A stretch of DNA of 64,000 bases from Warburgia ugandensis (taxonomy: Eukaryota; Streptophyta; Magnoliopsida; Canellales; Canellaceae). How positions within the stretch are numbered: the stretch's first letter is position 1; every line of letters starts with the position of its first letter. The DNA lies in assembly GCA_035236585.1 (NCBI GenBank), contig CP141132.1, positions 56,455,880 through 56,519,879 of the forward strand, read 5' to 3'. The notes below the pieces were generated by a model. It was not told the origin of the DNA. It saw only the letters and a list, made by a program, of their open reading frames with translations, and searched no databases. This document shows positions 32,682-44,340 of the stretch, piece after piece. Position numbers and translations under genes: made by a program.

Positions 32682-34333
32682 CACCCCTAACTAGCATTTT
32701 GCTAGTCTCGTGCAAAACACGTGAAAAATTAAATTACAAAATTAATACAAATTATAACTTTTGTAGATACTCATAATTGCATTTAGCATATGTAACAAGC
32801 CCTTAAATCCCTAGGTTACCACTAATGGACAAGTTAAGCCTTGTAAGGGGTTGTAGGGAATTTACCCACAAAATTCAAGAATGACAGTTCTTAAATTTAT
32901 CTTTGAGAATATTCTTCATTTTGTACTCAAATTACCACTTTAGCACTTTAATAAAATTGAATGAAAATTAAAAAACCTAATCATGTGTTAAATATACTTT
33001 ATTTAGGCTTAGATCTTAAAGTGTAGTTTGTGTACAGTTTACATATACAATAATCTTTATCTCTTTGTATACATTTTACATATACAATAATCTTTATCTC
33101 TAAGTAAACTATAACCTTTGAACTCCATCTGAAAATGTTTTAACCTCAATCTTCACTAATAAACATACATTCAGAATTAAAAACTCTTAGATAAAGGGTT
33201 CAAACATATCTCTCCTTTAAAGATGTGAGTACAGTCAATAAAAGCAAATTTATCTCACATATACTCATGAAGAACGGGAATTACTAAGAAATTTAATTTT
33301 GATCTCTTTAGAAAGGATAAGATGCCTTTACCTTTGAACACTTAGACATATTACTCTTTAAATTGTATCCATTCACATCCTCATCAAGGCTATATTAATC
33401 CTAAAATCAATAGGTCTTCAATTGGGACAAAAGGTACGCCTAGGATAGGGTACAAATGATAGGGTATAAAGGGTATTTAAAATCCTTCAAAAATAAGTAT
33501 AGTTCTTCTTCTAAAGTTGACAATTCTTTTTTTACTTTGTTTGTCTTACTATCTTCATTTCAAAATCTAACTTCTCTTATTTTTCCTTTTTAGCACTTTT
33601 GCATCTCTTTGAAGAACATTATGTTTTCTTCATATTCACTTTTCTACTTCCATTGCAACTAAAAATGTATTTATTCATTCATCTCTATCTTATCTTTTGA
33701 AGAAAATAGGTAATGGATATATTACACTAGGTTAACATAGGTAAAGGTTAATATGGGTATTCAATTTGGTTAACTAGTGGTAAAATGTTACGGGTTGGCT
33801 TTATCTCTCTAGGTTAACAGTAAGGATGGCCTAGATCATTTCCCAGGTTTCTTATAATCTATCAAATTCAATGAATTTCTACAATTTTAAATGTAATATT
33901 CTAATAATTCAAGTAATTGACCAAATTTAAGAGCTGATGGGATTAAATTTTATCTTAAGAATGCTAAAGAAAATTAGGAACATTTATAACCTCTAAAAAA
34001 AATGAATGGCTCTAAGACTTTTAGGTTATAGGTCTCCACTGAATTACTTTAGAATCTCTGAGTTATAACTACTTATCAATCTAGATTCTGTATGTATAGA
34101 TGTGATATGAGACTTAGCTTTCATGGAATATTTTAGAAAATGAGTAAAATAGTGAATTAATCATCTACAATTCCATTAATAAGCTAAAGATTAAAATTAA
34201 TATTAGACTTCAGAAAATTCAATTCTCATCATTGTATAGCAACTGACCTAAAAAATAATAAAATGTTCAAAATAACTCAAAATTTTTATTCATTTTTTGA
34301 AAATTTAAAAAAATATAAAAAAACCCAAATTCT
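32682..34333 (-). other. Element E 3' noncoding region and polypurine tract
   Basis: Minus-strand AGTTAGGGGTG (+ 32682-32692) abuts the LTR as polypurine tract. The conserved block before it (+ about 32765-32885) matches A, B and C. The rest is AT-rich 3' noncoding sequence up to the D insertion at 34333. It resumes at 49124 with the hairpin. No reading frame is supported. Confidence 0.7.
34329..34333. repeat. Target-site duplication of element D, left copy (ATTCT)
   Basis: ATTCT at 34329-34333 is matched by ATTCT at 49124-49128 on the far side of D, which fixes both D boundaries. Confidence 0.9.
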
Positions 34334-37300
34334 TGTGACACCTCAAATTTTTATAACAATTTATTTATAATATAATAATAGTCGTAGTCAGGATCCCATG
34401 TTAAAATGATTCTATTAATTATTTTATTAAAACATTTATTGAAAACCTCTGGGTGTTATTTTCTTTTTCAAAAACATCACAATTATAATTTAAAACATAA
34501 TTAAATTTTTGCGGTGATACAATTGAAATAATATACATGTTAAACCAACATCAAAATCATTGGCACCTTTATTTTCAAAACAATAAATATCCAAAACACA
34601 ATAATAATGTGGCCTAGGGTCTATCCACCATAACATCCCACCTAAATGTCCATCATATGTATAACTATTATAATCAAATCACAGTCCATAAAGAAAGTCA
34701 CATGGTACTCTATTTATTAACTCACGTCACTGTCTATCAGTCAAAGTAAAGAAATCTCCCACTGCTATCACGGTCTCTCAACAGTCTTGCCTTCCTACAG
34801 TCGTACTTGAGATTTAAGGCATTGCAAAACAAAGCAATGCCTCAGCAAGCTAATGCTTGGGTTGGTACATAGACATTTAATGTAATAAAGATGGAACAAA
34901 TCGAACGACAGGGGTGATATAATAAGAAGATATATCATCTATGAAAATAAAATCATTATAATCAATACCATAATTTCAAAGCATCATGTATGATAAAACA
35001 TGCATCTCATGGATTTAAAACATGATATGAGCTAATGTAAATGAGCATACAATAATAACAGGGCACCCCAAGGTACATGGGTCCCACAAGCGTCACATAC
35101 ACTCGTATCACCGATCATGAGTACTCATATCCAACCTCTGAGTGTCGTCACACCCAGGTGTATAATCACGTCTCCATGCTCATCATGCAAGCACACAGAA
35201 TAAGAGTATGGATTGTCATGCTGCAATGACACCCCTCCAAGGTCTCAACCACCACCGCTCCCCGTCAACACCATAATAGGAGACTTGACATCCGTCCCCA
35301 TGGACAGGCCCAGACTGGTAGTGTGGACTATCCATGTTACTAAACCCCTACCAAAAGCCATTTGTGGGAAGGTGTCTATCATATCACACATCACAAATCT
35401 CGGAGGGTGGGTGGCCGGCCCTACTCCCTCCTAGCATGATATCCACCGGGTGAAAGCACCCGTCATAAAACCCAAAATACAAAAAACACATATCTCCAAA
35501 ACTAGGAGCACTCGTGGCTCACAATCCCCAAGGCACGCCCCTCATCCCGAGGTTTGCCTCTAAAAGGACCAGCCACCAAGCCTCCACTTTCTTTATGAAA
35601 ACCCATTTATTTCAGTGGTACAATAAAAGAGAAAATTTCTAATCATGCATAAATATGAAATATCGATCTCATGAAATCATCAATCATATTCCATTCAATA
35701 CATTGTCGAAATCAAATATCAATCATAATATATAAAATTATGAGTTTCACAATTTTTTGACTAATTTAAACAATGCAATTTAAATCATAGTCAATCATGA
35801 TGCTATGATGATGCAAGGTTTTAAAATCAAAACAAAACATTAAATGTCGTTACCTACCTCAATGTGAGATCCCTCAACTCGAGTGTATAATCCCCTTATC
35901 TTATACGTTCTGATGTACTTGTCAATACCACAATACTATTTGATGTTATTCATTTCATCATAAGAAAATCTATGGTGACCTAATTGTTGGATCATCCTCT
36001 AAGATCTTTAATTATAATTTGGTTATTAACTTTAGTCCCATCTCATATTCATCTGTTTGTTTTTGTGTGCATCTAATGTTTATCCCTAAATCTGACAGTC
36101 AAATCATCCTCAAATCAACAATTTCCCAAGATCTTGGTTAGCTCAATGGTCTAGATCAATTGATAGTGTAATTACATCTAATTTACTCTTTTTTCCCTTC
36201 TTTAGTATCATATATTTTCTATTTGTTCAAGTTCTAGGGCCTGATTGCCCTTTGATCAACCGGATCTAAGTTATTGGATACTATTTTATAATTTTTCTAA
36301 ATTAAAAGTGGTCAATGGTAAGTTTTTAAGTTAAATCTAGGTCTGCATCATCAAGACAATTGCAACGGATGTTTTCGATCGTGATTTGGATCTGTGTAGC
36401 TCTCAAAATCAAGTTTTTTGCAAAAATACTTCATAAATTAAGCACACAGAATAAGAGTATGGATCGTCATGCCTCAGTGGCAACCCTCCAGGGTCTCAAC
36501 CACCGCTGCTTTCCGTCAACACCATAACGGGAGACTTAACATCCGTCCTCATGGAAAGGCCCGGACTGGTAGTGTGGACTGTCCATCTTACCAAACCCCT
36601 ACCAAATGCCATCTATGGGCAGGTGTCTATCATATCACAATCACATCACAAATCTCAGAGGGTGGGTGGCCGGCCCTACTGCCTCCTAGCATGACATCCA
36701 CCGGGTGAAAGCACCCATCATAAAACACAAAATACGAAAAACACGTATCTTGAAAACCAGGAGCACTCGTGGCTCGCAATCCCCAAGGCACGCCCCTCAT
36801 CCTGGGGTTAGCCTCTAAAAGGACCAGCCACCAAGCCTCCACTTTTCTTATTAAAACTCATCCGTTTCAGTGGTGCAATAAAAGAGAAAATTTCTAATCA
36901 TGCATAAATATGAAATATCAATCTCATGAAATCATCAATCATAATCCATTCAATACATTGTCGAAATCAAATATCAATCATAATATATATAAATTTGAGT
37001 TTCACAATTTTTTGACTAATTTAAACAATGCAATTTAAATCATAGTCAATCATGATGTTATGATGATGTAAGGTTTTAAAATCAAAACAAAACATTAAAT
37101 GCCGTCACCTACCTCGATGTGAGATCACTCAACTCGAGTGTATAATCTCCTTATCTTATATGTTTTGATGTACTTGCCAATACCACAATAATATTTGATG
37201 TTATTTATTTCATCATAAGAAAATCTATGGTGAACCAACCGTTGGATCATCCTCTAAAATATTTAATTATGATTTGGTTCTTAACTTTAGTCCCATCTCA

Positions 37301-38719
37301 TATTCATATGTTCGTTTTTGTGGGTATTTAATGTTTATCCCTAAATCTGACGGTTAGATCAGCCTCAGATCAACAATTTCCCAAGATCTTAGTTAGCTCA
37401 ATGGTCTAGATTAATTTATAGTATAATTACATCTAATTTACTCCTTTTTCCCTTCTTTACTATCATATATTTTCTATTTGTTCAAGTTCTAGGGCCTAAT
37501 CGCCCTTTGATCAACCAAATCTAAGTTATTGGATACTATTTTATAATTTTTCTAAATTAAAAGTGGTCAATGGTAAGTTTTTAAGTTAAATCTAGGTCCG
37601 CATCATCAAGATGATTACAACGAATGTTTCTGATCATGATTTGGACCTCTGTAGCTCTCAAAATCAAGTTTTTTTGTAAAAATACTTCATAAATTAATAT
37701 TATTAATTTATAGGGGGTTGGGCGGTGCATTTGCACCAGTTTACACCGGCAGCCTCGGTTTACACTGGGTTACACTGGTGCAATGTGGAAACCGACGCCA
37801 GGGAAGACAACCGGAGTCCGATCATTGCCAATGACCCCACAGGTGTCCAAATTTTACATTTTTTGCACCATTTTGCTTAGAATTTCATGTATTTTCCATT
37901 TTCAACACTCCTTTGGCTTGATTTTTCCAAAAACTAAGGTTTTTACTAGATTTTTCTCATATTCCTAAAATTTTCTTACATACTGTTCTTCACTATTTTC
38001 GGTATTGTCCACCGTTGTATTTTTCTCAAACTTAAAGGGTTTGTTCTTAGGTTCCTTATGCACTAGATGGATGCTCCAATCTCTATTTTAATGATGTTTT
38101 ATCAACCTATTTGCATTCCAATAGTAGCGTATACAGATTTCCAGGAAAAACGAAGAACCCTCGTCTTTTTTTTCGACTTTCAAGCACGCCATTGATGTAT
38201 ATACCACACATGTAAAGGGGGATTAGAGGGTTGGGGCTTACCTCGATCAGCTAGGCGGTTGTTGTCGCTGCCAGATCCCTAGTTGCCAGAAAAATGCAAT
38301 TTTGTAGAGGTTAAGGTTTAAGGAAAAGGCACGATGGAGAAGATGACGAGAGGAGCAGACTGAGGGAGAGAGATTGTGCTTGGGAAGGAGGAAGGAAAAC
38401 TCCTCCCTTATACTCCTTCCCTCTGACAATTTTTTCAACAAAATCGTCCGATCTGATAAGAGAGGATAGAAGGGGTGCCATTATCAAAACAGCCCCATGC
38501 AATTCGAGCCCCTCCAAATTACCAAACTACCCTTACAACTTCAATGGCTCATAACTTCTTTGTTTGAGCTCTGTTTTTTGCATTTTTTATGTCGTTGGAA
38601 TTCTATTGACATATACATTCTAGTTTTCAAGTTTTCAAAACCCATTTTTTTGCATAAATTTTTTAATTTAATTAATTTATTATTATCATTAATTTAAGAT
38701 TAAAATTGAGGATATTACA
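34334..38719 (-). repeat. Element D 3' LTR
   Basis: This 4,386-bp LTR reads, on the minus strand, from TGTAATATCC (+ 38719) to GGTGTCACA (+ 34334). It is longer than its partner because of a tandem duplication (35191-37696). A candidate TATA (minus TATAAG) is at 38407-38412. Three GGTTTACACYGG-like motifs are at 37738-37778. The conserved hairpin is at 34818-34841. Open frames in the duplicated part are repeated LTR sequence, not genes. Confidence 0.88.
35191..37696. repeat. 1.25-kb tandem duplication in D 3' LTR
   Basis: Unit 1 (35191-36441) and unit 2 (36442-37696) both begin GCACACAGAATAAGAGTATGG and end CTTCATAAATTAA (first 20 bases only compared as a block at each end). The D 5' LTR has a single copy of the same stretch (44274-44340 continuing 46940-48127). 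The junction shares only AA, so the duplication is probably not repeat-mediated. The two units differ at scattered positions. Confidence 0.9.
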
Positions 38720-38732
38720 TCCTTCCCACCTT
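38720..38732 (-). promoter_or_regulatory. Polypurine tract of element D
   Basis: Minus-strand AAGGTGGGAAGGA abuts the TGTAATATCC LTR start. F has the matching AAGGAGGGAAGGA at 59605-59617. Confidence 0.75.
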
Positions 38733-38768
38733 ATTAAAATTTTGTCCTCGAAATTTTGATACATACCT

Positions 38769-40080
38769 TTATGTAAATAACTCCGAGTGGATCCTCCGCA
38801 TCTCCTCTTCTATCTCCCATGTGGCCTCATGTAGTGAATGATGCTACCAAAGGACTTTGACTAATGTAACAGTTTTAGTCCTCAACTCCTTGACTTCATA
38901 TCCAGTATGCGCACAGGTCTCTCCTCAAATGTCATATCAGGCTGTAACTCTCATGGGATCTGCTTCAACATGTGTGAGGGATCTGGCATGTATTTCCTCA
39001 ACATGGATGCATGAAAAACATCATGTACATTTGCCAACTGTGGTTGTAAGGCTAACTAGTACACTACTGACCCAACTCTACATAATATCTCAAAAGGTCT
39101 AATGTACTTGGGTTTAAGATTCCCTTTATTCCCAAACCTCGTCACTCCTTTCATGGGGGAAACCTTTAAGAATACATGCTCACCTTCAGAGAACTCTAGG
39201 TCTTTCCACCTCCTGTTAGCATAACTTTTCTATCAGCTGTGAGCTGTTAATAATCTCTTCCGAATAAGTCAAACTTTCTTTGTGCACTCTTCCACCAACT
39301 CTGACTTTACTATACGTCTCTCTCCTATATCACTCCAACATAAGGGTGATCGACAAGGTCTGCCATAAAGTGCCTCGTATGGAGCCATGCCAATACTCAT
39401 GTGATAACTGTTATTATAGGCAAACTTTACCAGTGGTAAGTGATCTTCTCAGCTACCCTTCCAATCCATAACACAAGCTCATAGCATATTCTCAATTGTC
39501 TGAATGGTCCTCTCGCTCTGACCAGCTGTTTGAGGGTGGAATGCTGTGCTAAATTTCAACCTCGATCCTAATGCCTCTTGTACACTCTTCCAGTACTTCG
39601 AGGTAAAATGAGTATCTCGATCTGATATAATCGTCAAGGGAACTCCATGTAGACTCACTATCTCCTTAACATATAATTTTGCCAGGCTGTCCATTGTCTG
39701 ATTCTGTCTGATAGGAAGGAAATGAGCGGACTTGGTCAACCTGTCCACAACGACACATATCATGTCGTGACTGCTAATAGTCCTTGGAAGACCCATAATG
39801 AAGTCCATGGTAATATGATCCCACTTCCACTCAAGAAGGTCTAATATCTGCAGTAGTTTTGATGGACACTGATGCTCTACTTTGACCTGCTGATAGGTCA
39901 GACACCGTGTTATGCACTCTCCAACATCCTTCTTCATCCCATTCCACCAGAAATGTCTCTTAAGGACCTGATACATCTTTGTACCTCCAAGATAGATCTT
40001 ATACTGGGATTGGTGTGCCTCCTGAAGTAACTCATGCTTCAAACCATCATCTGCCGGCACTACCAACCTACCCTTGAATC
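38769..40080 (-). pseudogene. pol: Element D integrase with chromodomain
   Basis: An open stretch (40066-39479) covers the zinc-binding and catalytic parts: KRHFWWNGMKKDVGECITRC, then MDFIMGLPRT, LTIISDRDTHFTSKYW and GQSERTIQTIENML, with all three acidic catalytic residues. Zinc ligands are damaged: the HPG-type His is Tyr (KIYLGG) and one Cys is Tyr (CLTYQQ, TGT to TAT). After a stop, KFAYNNSYHMSIGMAPYEAL and VFLKVSPMKGVTRFGNKG follow in broken frames. The chromodomain ends the gene (about 38875-38769; LRTKTVTLVKVLW, HEATWEIEEEMRRIHSELF, TAA). The chromodomain would guide insertion into heterochromatin. Confidence 0.85.
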
Positions 40081-41675
40081 TGACTCCTCCATCTGGTCCT
40101 CTAGCAAAATTTTCCTTATCTGCTAGATCTTGTGTCTCTTTATCTTTGTCCTATACGTCTAAAATCCTATCTAAGAACTTAGACCAAGTTGATAAATTGG
40201 CAATCATTACTCCAGACTTCCTACTTAGGGCATCTGCGATGATGTTAGCCTTCCCAGGATGGTACTGTATGGTTAAGTCAAAGTCCTCGAGATACTCCAT
40301 CCATCTACGCTGCCTCATGTTTAAATCACTCTGAGTAAAGAAGTACTTAAGGCTCTTATGATCAGTGAATACCTCAAACTTCTCGCCATATAGATAATGT
40401 CTCCAGGACTTCAGGGCGAATACCACTACCACTAACTCCAGATCCTGTGTTGCGTAATTTACCTCATGTGTCTTCAAATGTCTCGACACATAGGTAATTA
40501 CCTTCTCATGCTACATGAACCTTGCTCTTAATCCTTTACTTGAGGCATCGCAATAACCCACATAACCACATGTGCCTAATGGTAATGTCAATACTGGGGC
40601 AGTAGTAAGTCTCCTCTTGAGTTCTTAGAAGCTCTCCTCACAAGCATCAGTCCAAATGAACTGAGTGTCTTTCCTGCTTAGGGTGGTCAATGGTAATGCA
40701 ATCTTAGAGAATGCCTTTATGAAAAGATGATAACATCCTACCAAATAGAGAAAACTGCGTATCTCAGTCACTGTCTTGGGCCTCTCCCAATGTAGTACTG
40801 CCTCAACCTTACTTGGATCCATGGCCACTCCATCTTTAGATACGACGTGGCCTAAGAACTACACCTGATCTAACCAAAAGTCACACTTACTGAACTTGGC
40901 ATACAACTGATGTCGACGAAGGGTGTCCAATACTGTGTGGAGATGCTCCATGTGTGCCTCATGACTAGGAGAATAAATCAAGATGTCATCAACGAAGACA
41001 ATCACAAACTTATCCAAGTAAGCTCAGAAGACATGGTTCATCAGGTCTATGAACACTACAGGTGCATTTGTCAATCCAAACGGCATCACTAAGAACTCAT
41101 AGTGGCCATAGCAACTCCTAAAAGCAATCTTCGAGATGTCCTCTTCTCTAACCCTCAATTGATGATATCCTGACCTCAAGTCTATCTTGGAGAACACTCA
41201 TGCTAACTGGAACTGGTCAAATAAATCATCTATGCGTTGTAAGGGGTATTGGTTCTTTATAGTAACATTATTCAACAATTAATAGTCAATGCATAGTCTC
41301 AGTGATCTGTCCTTTTTCTTCACAAAAAGGAGTGGTGCTCCCCATGGTTATCCACTAGGCCTGATGAAGCCCTTATCTAATAACTCTTACAATTGTTCTT
41401 TACGCTCCCTCAACTTTGCTGGGGCCATATGGTATGGTGCCTTAGAGATAGGCAATGTACCTTGCACCAAATCAATGGTAAAGTCAATCTCCCTGCTCGA
41501 TGAAAATCCTGGTGGCTGCTCAGGGAAAACATCTGTAAACTCATGGACAACATCAATATCGTCAAGCTATGGTTGCCTCTTGTCCTCAACAGTCACATAC
41601 GCGAGGAATGCTCTGCACCCTCGTGAAGAGAATCGTGCTGCCTTCATAGCAAAGATGATGTATGTACTCGCCTGA
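40081..41675 (-). pseudogene. pol: Element D reverse transcriptase and RNase H
   Basis: RNase H reads [38 protein letters not shown] and [20 protein letters not shown] (40489-40160). The RT palm holds [11 protein letters not shown] with the F-V-D-D box intact (DD codons at + 40985-40990). The connection reads MDPSKVEAVLHWERPKT and ALPLTTLSRKDTQF (40828-40625). Scattered TAG, TGA and TAA codons split the frame, but motif order and spacing are normal for a Ty3/gypsy chromovirus. The opposite-strand open frame at 41289-41675 is a shadow. Confidence 0.85.
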
Positions 41676-42150
41676 CCCTTTCTGCCCTAAAATAATATCT
41701 CTAGTTGCCTAGGTATATGAAAAATAACCCATTCTTTCGTCAGTCTATGATAGCCCAATAGTTAGCTAACCAATCCATCCCAAATATAACATCATAGTCG
41801 ACCATGTCTAATAAAACAAAGTCAGAGTCCATCCTCACACCTGATATCTCCATGGGTATCTCCCGAAGATACTCAGTAGTGTCTACTGTCTCTCCCACAG
41901 GTGTCATAATATCTAACCCAAATGCTAATTTATGCATGCATACATCAAGGCAAGATGCAAAAATGCATGATATAAAAGAATGAGTGGACCCTATGTCAAA
42001 GAGGGCCCTGACATGTCAGTCTGAGACTAGAAGAGTACCTTCAATGACCTGGTGTTATGCCTGCGCCTGTCTTGATGTGATGGCTTATACTCGTCCATGA
42101 CTACGTGGCGCAGTAGCAATCTCTGCACCCATCTCAGTCTGCCTCTCTCT
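41676..42150 (-). pseudogene. pol: Element D protease
   Basis: After the gag stop the frame continues with a spacer and then LLVSDCHVRALFDIGSTHSF, the retropepsin-like active-site region. The catalytic Asp is kept (GAC, + 41995-41997), though the usual Ser/Thr after it is Ile. HKLAFGLDIMTPVGETVDTT and DSDFVLLDMVDYDVIFGMDW follow (41937-41740), ending with a stop where HRA-type sequence should continue. F has the same order at 56286-56640, but with the active Asp changed to Tyr. Confidence 0.8.
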
Positions 42151-43260
42151 CTACCCCTTAGGACAATCATTAATGAAATGGCCTACATCTCCACAGTTGA
42201 AACACCTGTATGGCTGTCTCTGGAAAGGTGTCTGGTGCTGTCGTTGTGGTTGGGGCTGCCTCTGATGCTGTGGTCTGTCAAATCTATTGCACCCTCGCCC
42301 CGGGTACCAACCCTTGCACTTGTCCCATCTCTTCTTCTCTATGTCTCTCTTAGGCTTGGTCTGTGGCTGATAACCTGGTGCTCTATGTGTCTGCATAGCA
42401 CTAAAGGGCCTCTTGCAGTTAATGGGCTGGTATGCACTCCCTCTAGTCCTAAGAGAGTTCTTCTCCAGCATGGAGGCCATGTCCGTTGCATCTCTCAAAG
42501 TAGTAGGTCGAGAAGTAATCAACTGATCTCTCAGCCAGGGTGTCAATCCATCCACGAATCTGTCCGTTGCCTCCTTATCTGAGGCAAGTCCGGTAAGGGC
42601 AAACCTCCTTACTCGGGTAAATCGGTTCAAGTATTGTTGAACTGTCATGTCTTTTTGCTCCAATGTGGCAAACTCTTTCTTTAATGATTCTAATGCATAG
42701 GGTGGAAAGTGTTGAGTATCGAAAGCCTGTTTAAAGGCTGCCCATGTCATCGTCTCTGTAGGATATAGTCGTGTAAGTGTAAAGGTCTGCCACCAAAAGC
42801 CTACTTCACCCTTTAGTAGGTAGGCAGCTACTCGAACTTGATCCTTTGGTGCAATCTTCATCTCATCAAATGTCCTCTCTGCCTCGAATAGCCATGGCTT
42901 AGCCTCCTTAGTATCACCATCACCATAGAAGGGTGGCACAACCTTTTGGAATCTTTCTAATAGTTTATCTTTCTTCTTAGGATCACTCGTAGCATCACCC
43001 TCTGTGGTCTTAGGTGCTGGTGGGTCCTGTACTGGGTAGGTGGAATGAACAGATGAATCCACAGGTGCCATTGGAGGTGGTGTGACAGGGTTAGGGTTCA
43101 CGACCTGAATCGTAGTCCTAACCTGCTTCTGTATGAGCAGTATCAACCCTAACATTACCCTGTTCACCAACTTAGCATCTCGATCCCCTTGATCAGAGGA
43201 CTCAACAGGTGGGGCAACTAGTGTAGCAGGGGTAGACCTCGTTCTTCTTTGAGGAGCCAT
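42151..43260 (-). CDS. gag: Element D Gag (intact 369-codon frame)
   Basis: This is the longest uninterrupted protein frame in the window. ATG at + 43258-43260 opens MAPQRRTRSTPATLVAPP, a basic N-terminus, then a Pro-rich linker (about residues 55-90). The retrotransposon Gag domain (about 95-270) has KPWLFEAERTFDEM, YLLKGEVGFWWQTF, FDTQHFPP, LEQKDMTVQQYLNRFTRVRR and RFVDGLTPWLRDQL. A basic Gln/Arg-rich stretch and a zinc knuckle follow (CFNCGDVGHFINDC, CX2CX4HX4C, about 353-366). A TAG ends it three residues later, where relatives probably read CAG into protease, so the stop may be a mutation. The start follows the primer site by about 120 bp. It would form particles and bind RNA. Confidence 0.9.
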   Translation of the reverse strand: MAPQRRTRSTPATLVAPPVESSDQGDRDAKLVNRVMLGLILLIQKQVRTTIQVVNPNPVTPPPMAPVDSSVHSTYPVQDPPAPKTTEGDATSDPKKKDKLLERFQKVVPPFYGDGDTKEAKPWLFEAERTFDEMKIAPKDQVRVAAYLLKGEVGFWWQTFTLTRLYPTETMTWAAFKQAFDTQHFPPYALESLKKEFATLEQKDMTVQQYLNRFTRVRRFALTGLASDKEATDRFVDGLTPWLRDQLITSRPTTLRDATDMASMLEKNSLRTRGSAYQPINCKRPFSAMQTHRAPGYQPQTKPKRDIEKKRWDKCKGWYPGRGCNRFDRPQHQRQPQPQRQHQTPFQRQPYRCFNCGDVGHFINDCPKG

Positions 43261-43381
43261 CTGTCAAAGATTTAAATACCACTAAGTGTAAGTTCCTCTC
43301 TCCTAATTCCTCTTTAACTACAATTTATGGATTGTTACCCACATATAAATAGACATTTGTAAGGATTATGATGGAATAGAC

Positions 43382-43396
43382 TGGGCTTTGATACCA
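43382..43396 (-). promoter_or_regulatory. Primer binding site of element D (tRNA-Met initiator)
   Basis: Minus-strand TGGTATCAAAGCCCA lies two bases after the 5' LTR end. It matches the initiator tRNA-Met complement TGGTATCAGAGCC with one change. Confidence 0.85.
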
Positions 43397-44340
43397 ATTA
43401 GGACACCCTAAATTTTTATAACAAATTTTTTATAATATAATATAATAATAATAGTCGTAGTGAGGATTCCATGTTAAAAAGATTATATTAATTATTTTAT
43501 TAAAACACTTATTGAAAACTTCCAGGTGTAATTTTCTTTTTCCAAAACATCACAATTATAATTTAAAACATAATTAAATTTTTGCGGTAATATAATTGAA
43601 ACAATACATACGTTAAACCAATGTCAAAATCATCGGTGCCTTTATTTTCAAAACAATAAATATCCAAAACACAATAATAATGTGGCCTAGGGTCTATCCA
43701 TCATAACATGCCACCTAAATGTCCATCATACGTATAACTACCATAATCAAATCTATAAAATAACATGTGTACAGTCCATAAAGAAAGTCACATGGTACTC
43801 CGTTTATTAACTCATGTCACTACCTATCAGTCAAAGTAAAGAAATCTCTCACTGTCATCACGGTCTCTCAAGGGTCTTGCCCTTCCTGCTGTCATGCTCG
43901 AGATCTAAGGCATTACAAAACCCTCAGCAAGCTAATTCTTGTGTAGGTACATAAACATTTAATGTAATAAAAATGGAACAAATCGAATGACAATGGTGAT
44001 ATAATAAGAAGATCTATCATCTATAAAAATAAAATCATTATAATCAATGCCACCATAATCCCAAAGCATCTTGTATGATAAAACATGCATCTCATGGATT
44101 TAAAACATGATATGAGCTAATGTAAATGAGCATACAATAATAAAAGGGCGCCCATGGTACATGGGTCCCACGAGCGTCACATACACTCGTATCACCTATC
44201 ATGAGTACTCATATCCAACCTCTGAGTGTTGTCACACCCAGGTGTATAATCACATCTCCATGCTCATCATGCAAGCACAGAGAATAAGAGTATGGATTTT
44301 CATGCTGTAGTGGTAACCCTCTAGGGTCTCAACCACCGCC

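Noticed and set aside
36469-36842. Frames of 70-79 codons in the D 3' LTR, repeated at 35213 and 23352
   Set aside because: They recur because the LTR block recurs; reading is not conserved between copies.
42097-42582. Plus-strand 161-codon frame
   Set aside because: Shadow of the intact D gag on the minus strand; likewise 40074-40334 and 41289-41675 opposite D pol.
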